Source of the DNA: Hofstenia miamia
Taxonomy: Eukaryota; Xenacoelomorpha; Acoela
NCBI GenBank assembly: GCA_004352715.1
Contig: SCFE01000112.1
Location: 46,672 to 110,671 of the forward strand
DNA: 64,000 nucleotides
Direction of reading: 5' to 3'
Below are positions 23,352-33,558 of the stretch, piece by piece (position 1 is the first letter of the stretch; each line of letters opens with the position of its first letter). The notes below the pieces were generated by a model. The model was not told the origin of the DNA and searched no databases. It saw nothing but the letters and a program-made list of their open reading frames with translations. Made by a program: the position numbers and the translations under genes.

Positions 23352-24375
23352 ATGACCTCTGAAGCAACAGGTTGTGTCAAAGTATTGCTCCAAGAAAAAC
23401 TTCAAAATGAGATTTTTGGAGGCATTTCAGAACATGAAGATGCAAAAAATTATCTTGCTTCTAAATCAAAGACTGCTCTTCATCAGCTATTTGCAAAGTT
23501 CAACAAGGAAGAAGCTGCAGGGGCATTATTAATGTTATTTGAAAATTTGAATTTTGGCGCTAAAAGTCATGAAAGCAATGAATTAAGTAGTGGGACACAA
23601 GAAAGTACATCTCTTAAATGCCGAAATATATCTGAAAGTACACAAGTAGAATGTCCTGACTCTCCTCCGTTTGTACAAAAAGTTACAAAGAACATGACAG
23701 ATGATACCACGGTTCTTTTTCTTAGCAATTCAATTTTAAAGCATGTTCGTCCTAATAGAATGATACGAAATGAAAAATGTTCGATCCATTCATATAAAGA
23801 TAAAGGGACTATGGAACTAACACAAACTGTTAATAAATATAAGCAAAAGAAAATTCGTAAAGTTGTAATAAATACGGGCCTTGTAGATGCTATTAACAAC
23901 ACTGCAGAAGATGAGTTTAAGCAAGATTTAATTGGCCTCATTCAAGCTGTTAATGACAAATTCCAACCGGAAAAAAATCATATTAATGGAGATTACTCCT
24001 ATTACTACATCTTCAAAGTTGCATTTGAACAAAACGATAGTAAAGCTGAATAGTGTTATTGGCACCCTAGTGGCTAATGATAGCAGCTTAGAAAAAATGG
24101 AAGTCTTTAATGCATTTCTGCAAGACGTTAAAATCGTGGATCCAAGTCTCACAGCATATAATGGTATTGATTTATCAAGAAAGGGACTATCTCTACTAGT
24201 CAGAATTATAAAAAATTACTTTGGTCACTATAGTAAAAATTTTCATTTTGCAAGAAAAGTTCAAGCTAATTACTCATACAAGCAAGCTGTAAGCAGTAAC
24301 ACAGTCAGCAAACAAGATTATGTGAGTAAAGATCTGAAGATACTTCTTGCAAGTCTACTAGAAAAACTAAGTTAA
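23352..24375 (+). pseudogene. LINE ORF1, SGNH/GDSL-like domain, frameshifted
   Basis: The first ~120 residues are acidic and unassigned. Then come VLFLSNSILKHV (position of SGNH block I, GDSI in active enzymes), VVINTGLVDAIN (block III-like, G..N replaced by G..D), KIILMEITPI, and DLSRKGLSLLVR (block V, D..H degenerate). SGNH/esterase-like domains are known in ORF1 of CR1-group LINEs. Here the catalytic Ser is embedded in SNS and the usual Asp-x-x-His is not intact, so the fold may be kept for binding, not catalysis. One extra A at 23971-23977 relative to copy 1 shifts the frame; the rest continues from 23932 to TAA at 24373-24375. Confidence 0.7.
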
Positions 24376-24378
24376 CCA

Positions 24379-24846
24379 ATGTTTACTAAAATCACTAAAA
24401 GTATACAGTTGACAACTACCCGTGCAAAACATCAAGTCAAAATAAAAGAAACTCATGTAAAGATAATACCTAGTCCAAAATTCCGCAAAAGGTACACTTT
24501 AGTGTTATTATTAATGCTAATTTTATTATCGTGTGGGCATGTAAAATGCTATATATATAGTAATTGGTTTGTCTGTGATAAACAAACATTGCAAAAGTGT
24601 AAAGTCCAATGTAAATTGCCAAATTTATTTTTAATATTACGTGTAAAGTGTAAAATATTTCGCCATATTCTATGCTTAGTAACATCCACCATATTGCTAG
24701 CATTATTACTAATTGCAGGTGACATTGAAAGCAATCCAGGCCCTCAAGTTTACGATTACAGTGAGCTTGGCAAGATAAGAAGTTTTAAAGATTATTTAAA
24801 ACTAGTTTATTTTAAATACCAGAAGCCTTATAGCACACAGGAATGA
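24379..24846 (+). CDS. LINE ORF2 N-terminal segment with two hydrophobic stretches and a 2A peptide
   Basis: 155 aa, starting three bases after the ORF1 stop and in the same frame. It has a basic N-terminus and a hydrophobic stretch at residues ~39-54. A Cys-rich linker follows, then a second hydrophobic stretch (~101-114) that runs into LLLIAGDIESNPGP (residues ~109-122), a canonical 2A ribosome-skipping motif ending at 24744. The last codons before TGA (PYSTQE) are out of register. The endonuclease start LNTRSL lies in the next frame from about 24808, so this ORF and the endonuclease were one reading frame before a slip near the TTTT at 24806-24809. A 2A at the ORF2 N-terminus is known in CR1/L2-type elements, some of which also act as signal sequences. 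Confidence 0.7.
   Translation: MFTKITKSIQLTTTRAKHQVKIKETHVKIIPSPKFRKRYTLVLLLMLILLSCGHVKCYIYSNWFVCDKQTLQKCKVQCKLPNLFLILRVKCKIFRHILCLVTSTILLALLLIAGDIESNPGPQVYDYSELGKIRSFKDYLKLVYFKYQKPYSTQE
24718..24744 (+). other. 2A ribosome-skipping motif GDIESNPGP
   Basis: Codons GGT GAC ATT GAA AGC AAT CCA GGC CCT. It fits the D(V/I)ExNPGP consensus exactly, with the favourable LLLIA upstream. Skipping would occur between Gly (24741) and the final Pro, releasing a ~121-aa leader from the endonuclease-RT protein. Confidence 0.9.
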
Positions 24847-25183
24847 CATAAAGGAGATTTTTGATTTGCTTGATGAAAACACCATATATGTCTTTACTGA
24901 GACTTGGCTAAGTGCAGAGACTGAAATTTTCAACTTCAAAAGAAAGAGTCATTTAAGTTTCTACAAAAACAGGGCAACTCGAGGAGGAGGACTTATGGTC
25001 GTAATACCTAGATTCCTAAAGCCTAAAAGATTAGAGAGTCTGGAGCAAAGCCACGAAAAATTTGAAAGTATGTGGATTGGAATTGGAAAGTGCAAAAATC
25101 CAGTATTGACTACAAAACTAATAAATGTATGCTACTCTCCAAAAAACAGTATAGTAAGGAATTTATTGATTATAAAATCCTAG
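24808..25183 (+). pseudogene. APE endonuclease of the LINE, N-terminal half
   Basis: It nicks target DNA to prime reverse transcription. The frame starts at LNTRSL, then NDIKEIF, VFTETWL (the catalytic Glu block), RGGGLMVVIP and INVCYSP. It then runs into a stop at 25181. The continuation (GKGIFVLGDFN, then SDHNL) lies in the frame of the RT ORF, so a base was gained or lost near the AAAAAA at 25141-25146. Confidence 0.8.
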
Positions 25184-28016
25184 AAGTCCAAAATGCAATG
25201 CAATTAGGTAAGGGCATCTTTGTTTTAGGCGACTTCAATATCAACTACCTATCCACTTTTGAGTCTGCACACATAGATCACCTATGTGGATTAACTCAAT
25301 TAAACATTGTGAATGCAGAGATTCCAACAAGAGATAGAAATTTGATTGACTACTTCCTGACAAATTTAGACCACTCAAGCTACTCTACATATGTGTTTAA
25401 CTCTTATTCAGACCATAATTTGTGTGTCTATATCTTAGATAATGTTGGTTACACTAAAAAGCGAAAAAGGGTGTATGCACGTAGTTTTAGAGCATTTGAT
25501 GAAAACTCTTTCAATAGCATGTTGCAGAATGTTTCATGGGAGTACATTTATACATTAAATGATTGTAATGAAATGCTTAAATTTATGTTGCATGAAATTG
25601 TAACCTGCCTGAATAAATTAGCCCCATTCAAATATAAATATATTAAAATTGGGGAGCAGAATAAAACTAAATGCACACATATTAGGAATTTAGAAACAGA
25701 GAAAAGGAAGGCTTGGGAAAACCTACAGCTAGATCGATCTCAAGCAAACATTAGCTATTTTAAAAGCCTCAAGCAAGAATTGCTCCGTCTGAAAAACACC
25801 CAGCACTATTCAACTGCAAAACACTTTTATGATAAATTGGATCAGACGAAGCAAAAGTGGAAGTTTATAAGAAAGTACCTAAATCAAGAAAAAGGGATTT
25901 CTAGTAACATCATTGAAATTAAAGTTAATAACCAGATATTAACAAATAGAAAAGCAATTGCTAATGAGCTAAATTCAACGTTCAAGAACCTAGGAAAATA
26001 TATAGGCGAAGCATTTCCTTTTGAAAATAAGATTAAGCCTCTAATGGCTACCTTCGCATTTAAATACACTAATGAAACTGAGGTAGCACGTGCAGTCGCA
26101 AACTTAGACCCTAACATATCAAGTGGCAGTTGTAGTATTCCAGGTTTCCTTATAAAAAATCATATCCATCAATTTATTGAGCCACTTACTTTTGCTTACA
26201 ACTTTGCAATACATAATTCATGTTTTCCAGAATTGTTTAAGAAAGTGGATATAACGCCGGTTTTTAAAAAAGGAGACCCATTAACTTGTGAAAATTACAG
26301 ACCTATTGCAGTTACAAACCCCTTTGCAAAACTTTTTGAGAAGATTTTATGTAAGCAGATAAACCAATACCTAAATGAGCAGAACATCCTAGTATGTAAG
26401 CAATTTGGTTTTCGACAAGGGCATAGCACCTCTGATGCTTTAATCAATCTCACAGAAGGAATCAGATTAAATTTGAATAACGGTGTAAGTAGCAGCGTGG
26501 CTTTGTTAGATCTCAGCAAGGCTTTTGATAGTATTGATTTTCAAATACTTGATAAAAAATTAGAAAAATACGGATTTACTTATCAAGCAAGATCAATGAT
26601 AAACAGTTTTGTGAGCGGAAGAAAGCAAAGGGTAAAAATAAACAGCACATTTTCAGATTATACTAATACAGTAAAAGGAGTTCCCCAGGGCACTGTGTTG
26701 GGCCCGATCCTCTTTAATCTCTATGTTAATGATGTCAGTAAATATGTAAATTGCAATATAATACAATATGCAGATGATATATGTTTGGTAAATACTCACA
26801 CTAGCCCAATTATTGCAACTAGGCATTTAGAGGAAAATTATGAAAGCATAAAAAAGTACTTTAAGATCAATAAATTAACAATGAACATCCAGAAAACGCA
26901 GTTTATCCTTTTCACGCCCAATGCTGCTAAGTCTTTGACAGAACACATCCAACTAAATACAGGGAACGAAACTCCAGTGATAAAACCAACACAGTCTGTG
27001 AAATACTTGGGAGTTGAGATTGATAGCACACTCACATATAAAGCCTTCATTGACCGCAAAGTTAAGAAAATGGTATCAGGCATTCAAAGTCTTCGCCAAA
27101 TACGGCAAGTTGTAAGAAATAAGACCTTGATAGAAGCACTAGTTGGCAGCCATTATAATTATGCATGCGTTTTGCTAAATAACATNNNNNNNNNNNNNNN
27201 NNNNNNNNNNNNNNNNNNNNNNNNNNNNNNNNNNNNNNNNNNNNNNNNNNNNNNNNNNNNNNNNNNNNNNNNNNNNNNNNNNNNNNNNNNNNNNNNNNNN
27301 NNNNNNNNNNNNNNNNNNNNNNNNNNNNNNNNNNNNNNNNNNNNNNNNNNNNNNNNNNNNNNNNNNNNNNNNNNNNNNNNNNNNNNNNNNNNNNNNNNNN
27401 NNNNNNNNNNNNNNNNNNNNNNNNNNNNNNNNNNNNNNNNNNNNNNNNNNNNNNNNNNNNNNNNNNNNNNNNNNNNNNNNNNNNNNNNNNNNNNNNNGTT
27501 GTAAGAAATAAGACCTTGATAGAAGCACTAGTTGGCAGCCATTATAATTATGCATGCATTTTGCTAAATAACATATCCACTGCACAATCAGAACGAATAA
27601 ATAAAGCATTTAACTGGTCAATAGCTACCATGTATTGTATCAACAAGCAGGAAACAGGTAATAAGTTAAAAGAAATTGGTATGTTATCTCCTAGGTATGC
27701 CACTATCTATGCAAGTCTTATAAACATGTACAAATATAGACACAAACTCAGCAAAAGCTCAGCATTTCTTGATCAATATATCAGCTGGAACATGCGAAGC
27801 AATAAGAGCATCAACAAGATCTTAATTAAAAACAAATACTGGCAATCCTCATTTACTGCCACCACCTGTCAAATGTGGAACAAATTGCCTCATAGTATTC
27901 GCTGTACTTCAAAATTAAGCACATTTAAACGACTTTTAAAGCACAATCTACTATCAAAACAACATGCATTAGGGTCATCAAAAAAATTAAACGCGTGGCG
28001 AAATATTATTGAGTAG
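25150..28016 (+). pseudogene. LINE ORF2: endonuclease C-terminal half and reverse transcriptase
   Basis: Endonuclease blocks GDFNINYL (~25230) and YSDHNL (~25408) are followed by a basic linker. The RT then runs FKKGDPLTCENYRPIAVTNP (finger), FGFRQGHSTSDA, ALLDLSKAFDSIDF (motif A), KGVPQGTVLGPILF (motif B) and QYADDICLV (motif C, YADD at 26767-26778). QKTQFILF and KYLGVEIDSTL (thumb) come next, and a C-terminal domain ends at TAG 28014-28016. All catalytic Asp residues are present. The 312-N gap at 27186-27497 interrupts the frame, but sequence repeats across it, so the protein is probably nearly continuous. The frame opens at an internal ATG (25072) only because of the upstream slip. Confidence 0.9.
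27186..27497. other. Assembly gap (312 N), probably spurious
   Basis: The 77 bases before it (27109-27185) recur after it (27498-27574) with one mismatch. Overlapping the two copies gives one continuous RT sequence. Confidence 0.85.
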
Positions 28017-28260
28017 TTCTCTATATTTAAAATTAGATATAATTGTGCATTTTAACATGTGGTTTTTTAACATATTTTTATTTTGTAGCTTAGTTTATTT
28101 TTAAGTGTCCTGCTTGTTGTATGTATTGTCAATTTGTAAATATGTCTATATGTATATTGTAAATATTGTGTATACATTTTTGCAGATTTGTAAATATGTG
28201 CAGCAGGTATGGATGGCAAGTAAACTAATAAAGCTATTAAAGACTTTATGATTATGAAAG

Positions 28261-29283
28261 ATTTTACAGGAATTTTCTTCATTTTTGTTGATTTTCCAAG
28301 TTTTCATTCCAAGGGGAGTGACTTTAGAACCATTATTTGGTATGATAAATACATCCAATCAATCTAACCAACCCTATGCATGCAACTTTACAATCTACTT
28401 GAAAATAATAATAAATATATTTGCTTACATTATTTTATATTTTTTCTAAGAAAAATGGGATTGTGACGTCATATTGTTCTTGGAATTACCTGTGTGACGT
28501 CATTGGTGTTTTTAAAAAAATAATAAATTATTTACCTTAATACTGTTCCCATCATCTGATGCATTTCCATTACCCTGCAATTTTAAGCATATTTCACTGT
28601 TTCCTCCCTTGTAATAGTAGTTGATCTCCATCCCACAAAATATCTACAAAATTTTTTGGAGAAAGTAATCGATCCAAAACTTCGTGAAAATGCGTAACAC
28701 TAAATTTGATTCTAGTGAAATTCTGGGATAGCTTTTGCCCCCTTTCTCAATTTTTTATAAAAGTCAAATATGCACCAGATGGGGTCAATTTCTCGAGCAA
28801 AAGCTGTCGTTTCTAATAGTACTTCCAAGAAACAATTCAGTCGTTTGGGAACAAACCCTAAAATGCTGGTCACGTTGAAGAGTCACTTGTTTTACTTGAT
28901 AATCACTTAACTTAATGTTTTGAAAATATACCTTGAAAGGTATTTTTGTCTCGAATATTAACGTTTTACTAATACTAATAGTAGCTAACTAGGAAACCAC
29001 GAAATCGAAATAATTTTGGAAACCACAGAGCATTGCTCCCAATGCAATCTTCAATAGGTTTTCAAATATTAAAATATTTTATTTTTATAAGCACTTTCCA
29101 GACAATTCAAATTAAGGAAGCGAAAACCCAATTGGATAAACAGCTAAGAGTAAATCTTGGATTGATGCAGATTAATTAAAATTAATTAAAGAAAAAACTG
29201 AAAATTTGTTTAAGCATGATAAGGAAAAATCCTATGAAAATTTTAATCACTTTTTAAAGGCAAGAGTCTATGCAACTATTTTC
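28261..29283. other. Intergenic, no gene; paired CRE-like sites
   Basis: No coding frame. Two perfect TGACGTCA palindromes occur at 28464-28471 and 28495-28502. Confidence 0.5.
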
Positions 29284-31081
29284 CAGAGTTGAAATTGGGC
29301 TGGGCATAAAGTTGGGTCTGGCTGGGCTATGCCGGGTTTGGGGCGGATTTTCGACATATCAATTTGGGCCGGGCTGGGTTTGTACCTAATGTTTTAATTG
29401 GTATTTGAAATACAAGAAATAATTCTCTTGAAAACTTAAACTTTGCAAATACCAAGATCATTCTATTTAAATTTAATCAGCCCTGCATTGTTGGCGGATT
29501 CAATACTTCTAAGATTTACATTTTATCTACTACAAGCAAAGAGTGTTTCTGAAAACTCCCACTTACATGGTGCTGATGCAAGTCGATGTAAGTTGGCAGA
29601 GAATTTTGAAATTAAATACATAGGAAATGATATGTTCTCTAAATGATAAAAAGGAAGATTGCAATCCTGGTAATAATTTGTTATGGCAATACGTATATCA
29701 CTAAATTAGTTGTGGCGGTAGGAAGAACTTATGAAACGTGACATATATGATATCTTGGCCGTAGGGCATACTACTCAGCAGGGGTTTGTAATATTTTAAA
29801 GGGTGGTTACTTCAAAAAATAGTATTATTATTATTAAAATTACTCAAAATACCAATATTTTTTCACCTTCTGGTATTCAGGCCACCTGAACACGCTTAGC
29901 GCCCTGTTGCAAGCATTAATTTACAGATTAATAAACAAAAATACAAACATAGTATTTATATTTACTACCTGTTACTTTAAGAGATATATTGCTTGGATAT
30001 GCAGTAAAGTATTATTTTCTTTAAAACATTACATAAATTATTCTAGTAAAAGAAATTAAGAACATTTTAAATGAAATTCGTGCACAAGTTTGTCAAATTT
30101 TTTTAGTGAAACTCCAGTAGTTTTGTAGAATGTGTCAAAATGCGTTTACAAATTTCAATAAACACAAATTTCATTTTTGTATAGAATTCATTTTTAGAGA
30201 AATGTTTGGATAAAAAATATAAATGCTCTTGTTGTGGTTCCCTTTTCATATAGTTTATTTGCACATGCAAACGGCTAATTGCAATAATCGATTTCAGTGC
30301 AAAATTGGCAGTTAAGTTTTGCCATGCCCAGTTAATAATAAAATTTCTGGAAACCAAACATTGATAAATGGTGTTGTCTGTTATGCCCAAAAATGCCCAT
30401 TATCTCATTTAACATTACAATATTATCAAAGCAAAATTTTTATGCTGTCCATATACGTCTAAGCAAAAGATTAAATATAAGCAGTTTCATTTATAAAAAA
30501 AAGAGACACACCTCATTTACATTGCGCATTATTGAGATTTTATTGTTTTATGAGGATGAAAGCGTTTAACAATATTGTAAAAAGAAATAAACAAAAGGTT
30601 AAAACATTTCTAAGCAATTTAAGGTTAATCTATGCACAAATTTAAAACAATATAGAAAACTTTTGCATTCATTGGTAACAATTGTGAAAATACACATTCA
30701 ATACTATTTCATAGCCAAATACAATCATTTACAGGAGGGGCTCACATCAGTTCCAGGAAGGGTTGAACTACCTAGCCCCCAGGCCTACCGTTCTGTATGA
30801 CACATGTATTAAGGTGAACAATGCAATTTGAATTTCAACAAAATTCAAATAGCATTGTTGACGGACTAAAGCGCATATGCACCTATGCACGTATTAATCA
30901 ATACCTTATGCAAATTATCCAATCAAATTCATAATGTAGTGTATGGCATCTATTAGGCAAAAAAGACACTATCAATGATATAAAAGAAAAAAAAATAATT
31001 TGGGCCGAGCTTGGGTCGAACAATTTGTATTTTAAAATGGGCCGGGCTTGGACCTAAAAAATTGGCCCAATTCCAACTCTG
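29284..31081. mobile_element. Non-autonomous hAT-like element with GGGCYGGGC subterminal repeats
   Basis: The left end is CAGAGTTGAAATTGGGC and the right end (opposite strand) is CAGAGTTGGAATTGGGC. The 8-bp flanks are CTATTTTC (29276-29283) and CAATTTTC (31082-31089), with one mismatch. Clusters of GGGCTGGGC and GGGCCGGGC lie just inside both ends (29290-29385 and 31005-31060). No transposase was recognised in the ~1.8 kb. Confidence 0.8.
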
Positions 31082-31089
31082 CAATTTTC

Positions 31090-32017
31090 AGTCAAAATTT
31101 GAAAAAATAAAATCCTATAACTTAAAATGGATATTTAATAATTAATTGCAAAGCAAACATAATTGAAGTTTCATAATTGCAATGGCAATTCAAATTTTAT
31201 AAACATTAACTATATTTTACAAAGTTTTTAAGACCTAGGAAACCAAGGACAGTGAAAATGCAAAATGCATAGCTACAATGTAAGAGTAGAAACCAACATT
31301 AAGTTTTTCTTTTTAATATAATGTCAAGTTTTAAAAGGCATATTGTTCTAACATTCTGAAAATAATGAAATATTGTAATTAAAGCAAATTAAAAATTAAC
31401 TTCAACTCTTCCCATCTCAATTAGTTTATGATATGAACTGCCTACCGTAGAGGACTGAACTGTTCCAATTAGGGCTATGTGAAAGGGTCTTAAATTTATT
31501 AACGCAGACTATAATACAGAAAGAAATTGAAGTGCCGTAACTTGTATGGAATTTAAAATGCGTTTGTGCGCAAGTTCAAATAAGTAGAGCCTCTAAATTA
31601 CAATTTTTTATTTTTTGAATTACTGATAAATAAAGCCTTCGAATTATTTCTATTGTTTGTTTGTTTGGGGTGCAAAGTTACATTGGAATGTAATATATTT
31701 GTTTTTTTATTTGTAGTTTTTTTATAAGTTATAATTTCGAATCCTCATTTGACTTTTACATATACTGTAAATGCAATATCTTAGTCAAATTTCTACGTTC
31801 AATCACAAAGTCAAATCAATTGTGAGCAATTGTACGCGATCTCGAAATGATTTAAAAATGTCAGCTAAAATAAAAAAAGGAAAATGTACTAAAATGCTTC
31901 GATCATACTAGTAACAGCAAATATATACATGCAAAAACATGTAGTAAGCCAACCAAAGCCCATTAAAAACAAACAAATTCAGGAGAGCCTTCATGTCATT
32001 TGCTTGTCGAAAAATTC
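31090..32017. other. Intergenic or 3' flank, no gene seen
   Basis: All frames are closed and no repeat termini were seen. Part of it may be the 3' UTR of the minus-strand gene ending at 32018. Confidence 0.45.
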
Positions 32018-32848
32018 CTAATACAGAAGCAACACCATAGAGATCATAGCGATCACCAATGCCGTCGTAGCACTCAGCAGCCTAACACCATTCGGTTTTT
32101 TCGCCTGAGTTATCAACTCATCGGTAATATCTTCATGTCTCGTTTCACTAAGATCAACAGGTTTAAGAACTTTTGCATCGTCTTCACCCTCATACTGAGC
32201 TTTTACGTAAAAGTCCTTCTCTTCACTGTTGTCGTCACCGCATTTCATCTTAATCTAAAGACATTTATCAATACTTGAAGCTAATTTCGATCTCGTTATT
32301 TTGATTCAAATAAATGACACCTTTAAATATATTTAAAAAGCATTTTATAAAGAATACATTTGTGAAATTTATTATTTTAAACCTGCAAAAGAAAAATATT
32401 CAGTCAGAATGATCAAAACAATGTAATGGAAAAACATTCATTGTTGTAGTTTCTCATTGTGTAATCTTAACTCACGAACAACTAAACCTATCCAAAATCT
32501 GAATGAAACAACGAGTCCTGCCATGCGCAGGGTCAGACATTGCTCCAGAACATTACAAATGGTTAGACTTTAAATCATTTTAAAAAAATTGGAATTTTAA
32601 ATGAAAAATTGTGAAACTTTTCAGCCACAGCAACACAATCTATAAAATTTTCAATTTTACGTTCGAACACATCACCAACAGCTGTTTAAGAAATTTCAAA
32701 TTTCATAATTGGCTTAGGCAATATTCCTTGAAAATCTGGAAAATACTATTCGGTCTTTATAATGAACATGGATACTTTACTTTCTTAGTCAAGAATAAAT
32801 CGGATTTCTAAGATATAATATATATATATATATATCTTTCAAGAATAT

Positions 32849-32880
<32 letters not shown>

Positions 32881-33499
32881 ATGTCNNNNNNNNNNNNNNN
32901 NNNNNNNNNNNNNNNNNNNNNNNNNNNNNNNNNNNNNNNNNNNNNNNNNNNNNNNNNNNNNNTATATATATATAATGATCTCTGCTAAGTTAATGTTTTG
33001 CATAATTAATTTTTCCTAGCCTTGAAGTTTTTACATCTAATATACATAAGAAACCATACCATATAGTAATACTCATCGTCTTTCTGAAATTTAAACCAAT
33101 CAACGTTTGTGCGGTTCTTGCAGTCCGACTGTTGCGTATCTAAATACGCATCTAAGCCTTCTACCTAAATATTATTATTTTTATAAAATTTACCAACTGA
33201 AGTAATATTACAACACTTACAACTAGTTTCAATATATATATGTATATATCAAAGGTGGATACAGACAGGGAGCCGAAGGGGCCCGGGCCCCCTCTAAAAT
33301 AAGAATAGTTCGTTAAAGTGGTGCAAAAAATTACAAACCAAATTCTTTTGTCACCAATATATTTTTGTATTCAAATTCAATAATATGAATTTTAATAACT
33401 AAAAATTTAATACTTTTTATCCAGCCGTGGAACCGAATTATGTATTTAGCATTTTAACTTGAATTGGGCCCCTCTAAAAATATTTTGTATCCGCCTCTG

Positions 33500-33558
<59 letters not shown>

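Larger units (their letters stand above)
23349..28260 (+). mobile_element. Near full-length APE-type LINE with 2A peptide
   Basis: Order: SGNH-like ORF1, short 2A-bearing ORF, APE endonuclease, reverse transcriptase, then a ~240-bp 3' UTR with AATAAAG near 28230. It is about 4.6 kb once the doubtful N gap is discounted. The reading frame breaks at three short homopolymers (about 23971, 24806 and 25143), so as assembled it is not functional. RT motifs and the LNTRSL endonuclease start place it in the CR1/L2/Rex1-like assemblage. No 5' UTR can be defined. Confidence 0.85.

Noticed and set aside
21455-24152. Minus-strand frames of 69-124 codons within both ORF1 copies
   Set aside because: Antisense shadows of the plus-strand ORF1.
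24866-25183. Programmed frameshift in the LINE endonuclease
   Set aside because: The break is at a plain A6 run without a slippery heptamer or an evident downstream structure; a sequencing or copying error is simpler.
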